DNA of 64,000 nucleotides from the NCBI GenBank assembly GCA_003255065.1, contig QAOA01000580.1, forward strand, positions 95,843 to 159,842. The letters are read 5' to 3'. The position numbers were made by a program, and so were the translations under genes. This document shows positions 11,631-21,700 of the stretch, piece after piece (the stretch's first letter is position 1; every line of letters starts with the position of its first letter). The stretch is from Cercis canadensis. Lineage: Eukaryota > Streptophyta > Magnoliopsida > Fabales > Fabaceae. The notes below the pieces were generated by a model. That model worked only from the letters and a program-made list of their open reading frames with translations, was not told the origin of the DNA and searched no databases.

Positions 11631-12044
11631 ATGGAGGATGAAATCAAGCTTCTAAGTGAAATGGAGTGGCAGAGCATGTCCATGGGAGCCTCTGCAAATG
11701 TGGCTGAATTTTCGAAGATAAGTGAGGGTAGAAAAATAAGAAGAAAACTTTCTGAGAAAAAGGTTATGTGTGATTGCACGAAGGAAGTAGCTATGAAGAC
11801 TTGTTGGGAAACTGAGAACCCAGGCTGTCGGTACCATGAATGTGATGGAAAAAATGGAGGAAAATGCTGCAAATTTTTTCAATGGTACGACCCCCCTATA
11901 AGTGAGAGTGAGAAGAAGGTGAGAAGAGCTTTGTTAACATGGATTGAGCTGCTTAAGGTGGAGGGAAAAAATTTGATTTTGACGTTGATCTTATGCATTT
12001 TTATCATCATTGTTCTGGTGGTTGTAATTTTGAAGTTAGCTTAG
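11631..12044 (+). CDS. Small GRF zinc-finger protein with C-terminal membrane segment (MULE-borne)
   Basis: The start at ATG 11631 (MEDEIKLLSEMEWQ) gives 137 aa; the frame is open further upstream to 11511, but that stretch is not family-like. A GRF-type zinc finger lies at about residues 53-86: CDC, a T-x-x-T-type stretch, ENPGCRYHEC, then CCKFFQWYDPP. The usual Arg of NPGR is Cys here. After about 25 mostly charged residues comes a 23-residue hydrophobic segment (LILTLILCIFIIIVLVVVIL) ending just before the stop, which predicts a tail-anchored membrane protein. GRF fingers bind nucleic acid in other proteins; the function in plant elements is unknown. The gene lies 250 bp inside the left terminal repeat and converges on the transposase gene about 690 bp away, so both would share the element's life cycle. 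No stop or frameshift is seen. Confidence 0.75.
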   Translation: MEDEIKLLSEMEWQSMSMGASANVAEFSKISEGRKIRRKLSEKKVMCDCTKEVAMKTCWETENPGCRYHECDGKNGGKCCKFFQWYDPPISESEKKVRRALLTWIELLKVEGKNLILTLILCIFIIIVLVVVILKLA

Positions 12045-12738
12045 TGACTTCTGTTTGTAGGTTTAAGAGTACAAATGCTCTTTTAGTTGTAATGTTGAAG
12101 GACCCTTAAAATGCTGTGTGTGTAGGTTAAGGAGCATATTTTACTTGTATCTACTGCAATTGCACTGTTAAATATAGGTATGTGTATTTTAAGACTTGGA
12201 TAAGTATTCTGTACAATAAACTCGCACTGGAAACTATGATTTTGTATCTTTGACTTAGCAGCACATGTATTTCACATAAGTCAATATATTTGTGTGGCTC
12301 ATTGTTATAAAATAGCAGGATTTTTGGTTCAAATAAACTGGAGGCATTCTCCGTTTGTCAAGTGCAAACACATTTTATCTGAAAGCCTTAAAAATGTGTA
12401 TAGCAAGGACAGTAAAATGGCATTTGAATTCCTACTCAGCTATCAATCATGGTAAAATGCCATTTGAATTACTATAAACAAGTTGTAGTAGTATAATCAA
12501 ATCCAATTGCATTGTTCCAAAATAAATAAGTTCCTGTGCATTTATGTTGTCAACACAAACACACAACTGAGAAATGACAATGTTGCTTTACAAAATTCTT
12601 CATCAATGCCTATTCTATTGAGAACAGAAACAGGATACTCACAAGATGGCTTTACAAAAAGGCATTTACCCAAATCCCATTGTTTCAAAATACAAAATAA
12701 TGACCCTGTACAAAGACATCATGACAGTGTCCCCACAC
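12045..12738. other. Intergenic space between the two convergent MULE genes
   Basis: Holds the 3' ends of both MULE genes. A poly-adenylation-like AATAAA occurs near 12217 on the + strand. No other coding region is supported. Confidence 0.6.
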
Positions 12739-13876
12739 CTAAATAACTTTCTGCTTTTTCCCATTATTGCTTCGTCTAACTGGTTGTGAGGCACTGGCAA
12801 CTGGAGCATCATGAGCATCTTCTAGAGCACTTGATGGGGCTGGTTGAGACGAAGTAGACCTCTTTCTACTTGACTTCCTAACTGCAGCTTGCTTGCTTGG
12901 AGCAGACATGGTAACATGGGCATTTGTCACCCAATTTGGGTCTTCAAAATTTACTCCCATCCCAATAGGTTGCTTATTCTTCAAAACCTACAAATCAACA
13001 ACAGAAGTCAAATTTGTGGGAAAAATGATCGAATTTCACATGAAAATTAATCTAAGTCAGAATTAGTGACCTTGTTCCCTCCCTTTGGAATTTCTCTGTC
13101 AGCCCTAGTCTTGCCCTTGCAAGTCCTTGCATTGTGGCCTCCTTTGCCACACTTACTGCAGATGACAGTTCTGTATTGTCTTCCCAGTGTGTTACTACTG
13201 AGTTGCTCATCACTTGACTTCTTTCTCAACTTCTTTGGCTTACCAGGAGCTCTTCTTAAAGTTGGTGGATTAATTGGTCCTTTGTTAGTCCTAGGCCAAA
13301 GCTTTTGTCCATTTACAGGAAAGATAATGTTGGTGTAGCATGCAACAGCTGTGTCCCTCCTGTCAAAAAAATTTTAGAATAAAATTTTAGTTTGCAATAC
13401 AAACAGGTTGAACATATAATCAAACTTGGGGTATACCTGTATGCTTTGTCAACCATGTCATCCACTTCAAGACCACTCCACAAGATGGCAGAAATAACAT
13501 GACAACATGGGATGCCAGTGAGATCCCACGCCCGACAAGAACAAGTTTTGTGTTCCAGATTTACAACATACTTCTCTAGCATCTTTGTGACTTCATACAA
13601 CATCCCATTAGGGTCTCCAGCCCACCTACACATCCATGTGTCACTGTCATCGGTCAACTTTGCTACCACATCCCTAATTTGTGGACAAAGCATGGTGGCT
13701 GATGTACTGCAAAGTTTTCGTTGGTTAATAAATCGTTGCATCAGGTAAAGCCTCAAGTTCTCCACCAATTGTATAATTGGCTTGTCTCTATACTCCAAGA
13801 TAGCCTTGTTGAATGCCTCACACATGTTATTAACCTGAAGATCGCACTTTGGGAAAACCTGGAAATGAGACCTTGC

Positions 13877-13879
13877 TCA
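13877..13879 (-). other. Premature TGA in the transposase
   Basis: The reading frame continues without shift on both sides of this TGA (RFKPEV, stop, ARSHFQVFPKCDLQVNN). Plant MULE transposases normally have W(S/A)R here, so the simplest change is TGG to TGA. A 22-nt GT...AG stretch covers it but is too short to be a plant intron. Confidence 0.8.
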
Positions 13880-14644
13880 CACTTCTGGTTTGAACCGCAG
13901 CAGATGTTTATAACATTCTTCATCCAATTGCTGGAGCATTTCTAATTCAACCTGCCATTCTTGTTTGGTTATTGCTCTTTCTGCTCTCCACATTTGGGCC
14001 TTCACCTCATCAACATCAATGTTTTTGGCAATCTTCAGATAATTTGCATAGATGTGCTTGCAACAGTTCCTGTGTTCCACATTTGACCCTCCAAATTTTT
14101 GAATTACACTTTCCAATCCCTGCCAACAGAAGTCAATGAGAAACTCACAGAAAATCAAACCGTTGTTAGCAGAAGGTAAATAAAACGTACTTAACTAACC
14201 TTTTGTTGGTCAGATATGAATGACCATCTTTTCTCTGCCACACTTCCAATGTCTTCAAGTAACCTCTCCATAAACCATTCCCAGCTGTCCTTATCTTCTG
14301 CCTCAACAATGGCAAATGCTATAGGGAACATCTGGTTGTTGCCATCTTTTCCAACTGCTGACAACAAATGACCAGCATACTCTCCCTTCAAGAAGCATCC
14401 ATCAAGGCCTATCAAAGGCCTACAGTAGTTCACAAAACTGTCCTTGCAAGCATGAAAACATACATACATCCGCTCGAAGATGGGATTACCCTCTCTTGCC
14501 ACTCTGCGGACCTTGATCCAAACGGATGACCCTGGGTTGCTTCTCTTTAACTCTTCTGCATAATCCCACAGATGTGCATACTGTTGGTCAGCCGCTCCCT
14601 CCACCATGTCCTCAGCCAATTTCTTTGCTCTATATGCTTGCCAT

Positions 14645-14933
14645 TTGGACAGTTTCAAGCTCCATTTAGCCCTAGCATCTTCCATCACTGTCTTGGTCTT
14701 GAGATCTGGTTCCTTCCTTACCCTCTCCATCAGTTTCTCAGCCAAGAACCTTGTTTTAGCTTGTCTATTCACCAATGATCTCGCACACNTTGGACAGTTT
14801 CAAGCTCCATTTGGCCCTAGCATCTTCCATCACTGTCTTGGTCTTGAGATTTGGTTCCTTCCTTACCCTCTCCATCAGTTTCTCAGCCAAGAACCTTGTT
14901 TTAGCTTGTCTATTCACCAATGATCTCGCACAC
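14645..14933. other. 144-bp direct duplication around a single N (assembly join)
   Basis: 14645-14788 and 14790-14933 are the same 144 bp with about two substitutions, separated by one N at 14789. Keeping both copies breaks the transposase frame and repeats 48 residues; keeping one restores it. This is best read as two overlapping contig ends that were not merged. Confidence 0.85.
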
Positions 14934-15714
14934 CTGTGTGAGTTATTGACAGTCTTCACCTGAAAATATCCTTGCCCTTGCACTTTGCTTATCCTCAAAG
15001 ACCACTTGCATTTCCCATTGCATTTGACCACTAACCTCTTGCCATCATTTTTTTTTATCTTCAAATTCCTTCTATTGGCTAGGGCATATTCTTTGATAGC
15101 TTGCTTTGCCAACTTTAATGAGCTAAACCTCAACCCCAGCTCAAAACGAATCTGCTTTGGATCTTCTGGCATTTTAAACTTGGGGTATTTTGGTCTTCTG
15201 ACATACCCTTCATCATCAGAAGGTGAAGGAGTATCCAACTCCTCAGAGTCATAAATGTCCTCTGGTGGTATTTCTATACGCACATGTGAGGGCCCACCTC
15301 CTTGATAATGTTGTTCAGTCCCTGTTGGAGCTTCACTATCTCTTGCGGACCCTTCTTGTTGTTCATGTGAGGGCCCACCAACTGGCTGTGATGCATGGGC
15401 CTCCTTTGTCAGTGCATCTGTCCAGTCATAGTCTTCATTGTATTCCTCCGGGTTCAACTCCACATCTGGCAGGTTCTCTTCCCTGTTATCCTGCTCTTCC
15501 TCAGGCACATGTTCAACATTCTCATCACTCCCTGATACATCCTCCTTAGACATATCTTCCATAGCATCCCTCTCTGCCACATCTTCAGTACCATCAGTCC
15601 CTCTCACATCTACACTATGGACATCTTCACCAACCATATCTGCACCTTCCATATGTGGATCATCAGCATTCTCCGCCACATGGTCACCCTCTATATCTGC
15701 CATACCATAGGATC

Positions 15715-15845
15715 CTGCAATATTTTCACCTTGGCCTCCTTCTGAATTTGCTCCATTTTCACACCCTGCAACATTTCCATCATTTTCACCTTGGCCTCCT
15801 TCTGCACTTTCAACATTTTCGCATGTTGCAACATTTCCATCCTCC
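15715..15845 (-). repeat. 60-bp tandem repeat within the transposase acidic linker
   Basis: Two adjacent 60-bp units encode 20-residue repeats of the form GNVA-CEN-x-x-x-(A/S)EGGQGEN. They sit in the low-complexity acidic linker between the PB1-like and MuDR domains, so length changes would keep frame. Confidence 0.65.
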
Positions 15846-17015
15846 CCATGTTCCTGATTCACAACATCATCTAACAGCAATGTTGCATCTACCACTTCGG
15901 GCTCATCAACCCCATGCACAACATACAAATCAATTATATCAACACCCTTAACAACTTGAAGAAAATCAATAAAATCTTCATCACTGTTAAGGGGTCTTAA
16001 CCCATTACCTATACACTTATCAGGCAGCCTAAACCAAAAAAATAAAGACTGAGAGCTATACCCCAATGAATTGACCATCTTTCGCACATCGAAAACACAT
16101 ATTTCATCAGGGTCATAGTTAACACTCTCATCAATTTTCCCACCCACATAATTTCTTGAAGGACCTTCACCCACAAAATACCCACCATGATGTATGGCAA
16201 ATCTGAAATTCTCTACAACAGTAGGCCTAATTTGTACAAAAAACAAACAACAAACACAAATATAAATTAATTATTTAATTACTCCATCAGTAAAGCACAT
16301 GCAGACATTATTCATTCAATAATCAATAAAGTTTTAAAGTTGCAGAACCCTAAGTCACTTTCGCATAAAGAGAAATCACAGGGACCACACCAACTAATTG
16401 ACAAGAGAAATCTTGCTGGACCACATGACCAGAAGTCCCTATCAACTAACTCAATAACCAAAAAGACAATTACAAACTAAAACTAAAAAAGTGACAATTT
16501 TCCTCATTCTCAAAACTTGTACAACCTATCGCGGGTCCAACCAGAAAAAACAGTTAAAAACTAAAGATACAATTTCCTTCATTCTAAAATAAAAACCAAC
16601 CCGAAGATTACCTGCACTGGAAATGGGCTGGAATGTTGCGATTGAGCCAATCCCACCCACTAGTCATCGCACCCTTCGATGATCTCAGTATCGCAAATTT
16701 CTACTCTCTTTTGCCTTTCACACGTCTAATTTCCTTTCGCGTGCAAATCCCCTCCACTTAATTCTCTTTCGCACGGTTCGCTTCAATCCCTCTTCCTTTT
16801 GCCCTTAATCCCAGGTTCGCACCTTATCTGCAAGAGTGGGTTCTCACGAACTGTACAATTAGGGTTCATGAATTCCCCCAATTGTTGCGGCTGCGATTAG
16901 GTTTTAATCCTATCACGTGCTAATCGCGTGACTTCGTTTCTGAAGATTAAGGGTTCGCCTGTTTAATTAAGGATTGCTTCACATGTGGCATCCACGTAGG
17001 ATTACTTCACATAGC

Positions 17016-17202
17016 TGGCATATTGATAGTTGCCACGTGTATGCCACGTCATCATCTCAGTTAAAATTTGGACGGCGTTTGCGTCATGGACCAAATGTGC
17101 AACGTCATAGTGAACAGTGGGGACTGTTTTGTGGTTTTTCAAAATGGGGGGACCAAATCGTTCATTTAGGTAAAATAGGGGGACCAAAAGTGCATTTAAG
17201 CC
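17016..17202 (-). repeat. Right terminal inverted repeat of the MULE
   Basis: The reverse complement begins GGCTTAAATGCACTTTTGGT and matches the left repeat over 187 bp with about three substitutions. Confidence 0.93.
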
Positions 17203-17211
17203 TTTAAAAAA
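17203..17211. repeat. Right 9-bp target-site duplication of the MULE
   Basis: TTTAAAAAA directly follows the right terminal repeat and is identical to 11183-11191. Confidence 0.9.
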
Positions 17212-18489
17212 TTAACCCTAATTATATGGTTAATTCATGCATGGAGGCTTTATATTTGTACATCACCAAGGAGAACTTTCAAAAGCAATATATCTAGAAG
17301 ACATAAAACAAACAGACATTTACGAGTAACACTGCCATGCCAGCTGTACCACTCAGCCATGCCCCATTATTACTTCAGCCCACCAAGTAATCAGATGGAT
17401 TGTTGTATACATTTATAAATAATATAGGCAACATCATGGATATAGGCAAGAGCATCTATGACACTTCTCTTTATATATACACAACTACGATTTTGACACC
17501 ATGGTAAAAAATTTAGTACAGATCCACAAGTAGCAAGTCAACGAGATGCATGTTTGCCCTAGCACCTGATCAGAATTTAATTAGCCACATTATCAAATGC
17601 TTACCTTCTTCAGTTACAAGGACAACAATGCTTTCGGATAAATTACTCACAACATTGCAAGATAAAAAAGTTGCAGAACCAGAATTTCACATTGACTATA
17701 AAAAAAAGTTCATGGTGGAAAAAATATATCTAAAATAAAGTAGCTAAGATAATGGCAGAATGAAAATGTCACCTGCCACCACTCTAGGGATCCTTGTATT
17801 CATTTTTAGAAAATTATGTTGCTTCCATATTTCTTCAAAATGAAATGGACAGAAACAAGGAAATAGAAAAGAGGCAAATCCACATAATATCAGAATACAT
17901 CTTTTGAGAAGTTAAAGCATGTTTTATGCAATATAATTATCCAAATGGCACCATCAACGGAAGGGGCAATATCATTTTAAAGCATCAGTTGTCAATCTAT
18001 CATTTTCTAGTTTTGAAAAATAATGGCAGAAATGTTATCACATTAAAAGTAAGGTTTCACAAGTTAGCTTTGCCATTTACAACAACGTAATAGTATCCAC
18101 TTCAGAATATGTGCAAGGAGACATATCAGTTCATTTTTTCCTTAATTGATTTGAAGCCCTAACAAAAATAGGGGAAGAGCTAACGAAACCAAACTTAACC
18201 CATGCCCAATCACCATGAGTAAAATCGTTGGAAAAATACAATAGGGCTTACCAAATCAACATGGGAGGATGGGGCTTCTTCAAGAAATCATAGGGTTCTT
18301 GCGGTTTGTTGGATTTTGATGGGCTTGGTGGCTCAGTTGGGCATTATCCTCTGTTGTAATTGAGAGATGAAGTTGAGTGAAGTTAGGGTTCAAGCTGCAG
18401 TTCAGCCAAGTGCAGGGAGAAGAAGCTCGAAACAGGTGAGCAAAACGGCACCGCTTCGCATCCTGCTATGTTGATTATCCAGGTTAGTT
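17212..18489. other. Intergenic DNA between two MULEs
   Basis: AT-rich with no recognised gene. The stretch at about 18230-18480 has GC-richer, leader-like sequence next to the MULE end at 18490-18712 and may be internal to that element. Confidence 0.4.
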
Positions 18490-18712
18490 GCCTACATGGC
18501 AAATATAAATGCCACTTCAGTCACTAACGTGCCACATATGCACTTGATGGTGACACGTCAGCACTTCCGTAACCATTTAACAGATTACACTAACGGAGGA
18601 TCAAAATGATATAGATGTCTAATCTTTTAAGAACTAAATTGTAATTATACATCTTTAAAAGACCAAATTGTCCGAGCCTTAATCTTTTGAGGACCAAATT
18701 GTAGGTTTACTC
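18490..18712 (-). repeat. Terminal repeat of a second MULE family, next to SKI3
   Basis: Reverse complemented, the end reads GAGTAAACCTACAATTTGGT, followed by repeated 'GACCAAATTGT'/'TTAAAAGA' segments and a 'TAACGG...ACGTGTCACCATC' type interior. This matches the style and first bases of the element end at 62457 (GAGTAAACCTACATTTGAG). The other end of this copy was not found, so it may be truncated. It stops about 80 bp before the proposed SKI3 start codon. Confidence 0.6.
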
Positions 18713-18794
18713 AAATAAAAAGGATACTAAACTTATAATTCGCACAATTATAACCTGTATTACGGTCGCGTCTACTGATTCTCAAACACGAAGA

Positions 18795-21700
18795 ATGGTG
18801 TCCTCCCTCGTCTCTTTCCTATTCTCTACTTGTGTTGCACCATCTTTCCTTCCCTCTTCGGTGATTGTACCTTATTCAAGATTTTTTTTTCTTTTTATTC
18901 TTTCAGGAAGAAGTAGAACATCAAGACGAAGCCCTACTCAGACGCTTGCAGGAGTCCTTAGATGCACAGCCAGATAACGCCTCGCTCCATTATGATATTG
19001 TGTGCATTCATTCATTATTTTATTCTGTTTAAAAATGCCTTTAATTCATATGGATTTAGAAATATCCCCTTAAAATGAAATGTGATAATTCAGGGTTTGT
19101 TCTTGTGGGAAAAAGAGAGAGAAACCAAGGAAAAAGCTGCTGAACATTTTGTAATATCTATCAAATTGAACCCTAAGAATGGAGATGCTTTCAAATATTT
19201 GGGCCATTATTATCGCGGTGTTTCCTTTGATACTCAAAGAGCCCTTAAGTGTTACCAGAGAGCTGTTGCCCTCAATCCCGATGATTCCGACTCTGGGGTA
19301 AGGCTAGTATCTTCTCTTTTACCTCATTTTTAAGTTCAATTTATTATGGTTATGAAAACCGGAAAAGTCAATTGATTATTTCCAGTTTGTGCAATATAAC
19401 TGTATGCAAAAATTTTCTTATTAGGAAGCTTTGTGCAATTTGCTTGACGAAGGAAGAAAGGAGAGTTTGGAGCTCTCGGTATGCCAAGAAGCTTCTGAAA
19501 AGTCACCGAGGGCTTTCTGGGCTTTCCGCAGATTGGGTTATCTGCAGGTTTCTTCTTCCTTCTTCCATCTTCTTTTCATTCTCCGCAATTTATTAACGCG
19601 AAATTACACTCACATCCCCTGTTAAATTTTTAGTACACCCCCACCCCTTTGCATCAAGAAATTGGATAGGAAATAACTCAATTGACAGAAAACAAAATCA
19701 GCTCAGTTCAGACTAGATCAAATACTTTAATTTTAAAAATTTCTTCAAATCTGACCCTCTTGAAATATCTCTTGAATTACATTGTGTGATTGAACATGAT
19801 GCTGTAGCTCATGCTTGATTATTTGAATTATGAGAGAAGTTGTCATGTGGCACCTAGGTGAATCTTTTATTAATGAAGATATTTTTAACTCAATTTCTTG
19901 AAGCTGAGTTGATTGTAAGTGTACCAAAAGATTTCCCATGAGCACAAGTGAGACATCTCTAAACTGAAGAGAGTCTAAGTGCAATTCTGCCATTTATCAA
20001 TGGGTTGTAAGTTGTAATATCGTTAATATTTGTTAATAACTTGATAGGTCCATCGAAAGAAATGGTCTGAAGCTGTCCAGAGTCTTCAACATGCCATACG
20101 AGGGTATCCAACATGTGCTGATTTGTGGGAAGTAATAATAGTTCATATCTTTTTATTAGATTTCCGTTCATTCATACTTCTCTCTCTGATAAATATTTAA
20201 AATTATGTTAGGCTTTGGGCCTTGCTTATCAGCGACTAGGCAGGTTTACTGCAGCTATAAAGGTACTCCTGTGCTTGACTTCCTTTTATATCTTCTGGAT
20301 AAATGGTCCCTCTACTGCTAATTTATTTATGGATTATGTGTCAGTCCTATGGTCATGCCATCGAATTGGACAATATGTTGGTCTTTGCTTTGGTTGAAAG
20401 TGGAAATATCTCTTTGGCACTTGGATCTTTTAAAAAGGTACATTTCACTAATTTTCAGCAGTATCCCTGATGTCTCCCTTATCCAGGATTCTTGTTCTCA
20501 CTCTCAGGGATTGAAGTCCTCCCTTCCATTTGTTTTTCTTCTTTTTGACCAATGGTAGTCAATTATATGAATGCTGGGAAGATGGATGCAATCTGCCTTT
20601 TTGCTATGGCATAATTTTGTGGTATTGATTCAGTCATGTTAGTTGCAATGTAAAGAGTAATTCTGGTGTGCACATGATGGTTAGTTGTAATTCTATCTCA
20701 TTAAACATATAGTTCTGTCTCATTGACGTGTTAATTATTGTTTGGCAAAAAAAAAGAGTTATCATCGTGATTTGCTCTTGACCATACACCATTGAGGTGT
20801 AGCTTGTATGACATGCTGGACCTTTTACAGGATAGGATTGAGGAATGTGGTGCAAATGATGTGACCATGAATGTGTTTTGAGCATGGCTAAATAGAACTT
20901 CAAGAGATTTTATAATTTGGGCTTTAATTACTTTATACTAATTTGCTTATGATAAAAGTCATTAAGGATAGAAAAGGGAACTAAATAAAGGAGGACAAGA
21001 AATCCTCAAAAACAAAGGATGATAGTGATATTACGTTTAATTTAGCTTTATCTAAGTCATCTTGGAAGGTTAAGGCTCCCTCTAAGTCTAAGGTGAAAAA
21101 CTTTTTGTTTGGACAACAGTACTTAATAGAATTATTACAAATGATCTGCTACAAATTCGCAAGCCTTGTAAAGCTATTTCTCCTATTGTTTATGGGATTA
21201 TGTTTTTGGAGTACGGAGACAAACAATAATCTTTCATACAATGTGAGATTGCTTGGCAGCTTTGGAATTGAATCTGGTGTATATTTTAAGAGCAGTGTGT
21301 TTGTCCACCCTCCTTGGATGAGTTTTTGTCCATTCATTCTCATGGTTTTGGAAGCAGAAAGGAGTGTAAGGCCCTTCAAAGTGTGGTCTATTTGCAGGTT
21401 GTGGTGGTTATGGCTGGAGCATAGTACCAGAGTCTTCAATGAGAGATTTTTACACTGACATCTTTTATGGGATTGGGTAGCTTTCTTGGCTTTGCTGTGG
21501 GACAGTTCACATAGATTATTTGGGGGGATTTCTTTGATGGATATACAGAGGGGTTGGACAAGTCTTTTTTGATTCTTTTTTGGATTTTTTTTTTTTTGTT
21601 TTGTTTTAGGAGGATTACTTGTCCCCCTTCTTCATATCCTTCTTTTTTTAACCCCACTCCCTTCCAAAAAAAATCTCTGCAACTCAAGTTTAATACAGTC

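Larger units (their letters stand above)
12739..16667 (-). pseudogene. MURA-type MULE transposase, one premature stop
   Basis: Exons: 16667-16612 (starts MTSGWDWLNRNIP), 16226-14200, 14119-13437, 13359-13071 and 12987-12739, all GT-AG and in phase. Removing one copy of a 144-bp duplication and the N at 14789 makes the frame continuous, about 1052 codons. Domains in order: N-terminal PB1-like region (FRFAIHHGGYFVG); a long acidic linker with 20-residue repeats; a MuDR N-terminal domain (LKLAKQAIKEYALANRR... CKWSLR); the MULE catalytic domain (RPLIGLDGCFLKGEYAG, FISDQQKGLESV); a SWIM zinc finger (CSCRAWDLTGIPCCH); a CCHC knuckle (CSKCGKGGHNARTC); and a basic tail. An in-frame TGA at 13879-13877 sits where the family usually has Trp (after RFKPEV, before ARSHFQVFPKCD). 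The enzyme cuts and pastes elements by binding their terminal repeats in the nucleus. Everything else is intact, so the copy is young. Confidence 0.85.
11192..17202. mobile_element. Complete 6.0-kb Mutator-like element (MULE)
   Basis: The element is 6011 bp, bounded by 187-bp terminal inverted repeats that differ at about three positions and flanked by an exact 9-bp duplication (TTTAAAAAA). It carries two convergent genes: a small GRF zinc-finger membrane protein (+, 11631-12044) and a MURA-type transposase (-, 16667-12739). Near-identical repeats and an intact target duplication point to fairly recent insertion. The transposase reading frame has one premature TGA, so this copy is probably non-autonomous unless helped in trans. 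A single-N join with a 144-bp duplication at 14645-14933 is an assembly defect within it. Confidence 0.93.

Noticed and set aside
13861..13882. A 22-nt intron that would remove the premature TGA of the transposase
   Set aside because: It has GT and AG at its ends, but it is far shorter than any functional plant intron, and the frame runs through it without shift with family-like residues on both sides.
14645..14933. A real internal duplication in the transposase
   Set aside because: It has an N at the exact join and breaks the frame, so an assembly artefact is more likely.
17550..17738. A 62-codon + strand frame
   Set aside because: No recognisable family, AT-rich context and no splice or promoter support.
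18795..18977. A 60-codon frame beginning at the proposed SKI3 ATG
   Set aside because: Reading through gives Ser/Phe-rich text without TPR similarity, and it crosses the clear acceptor before 18907 in another frame.
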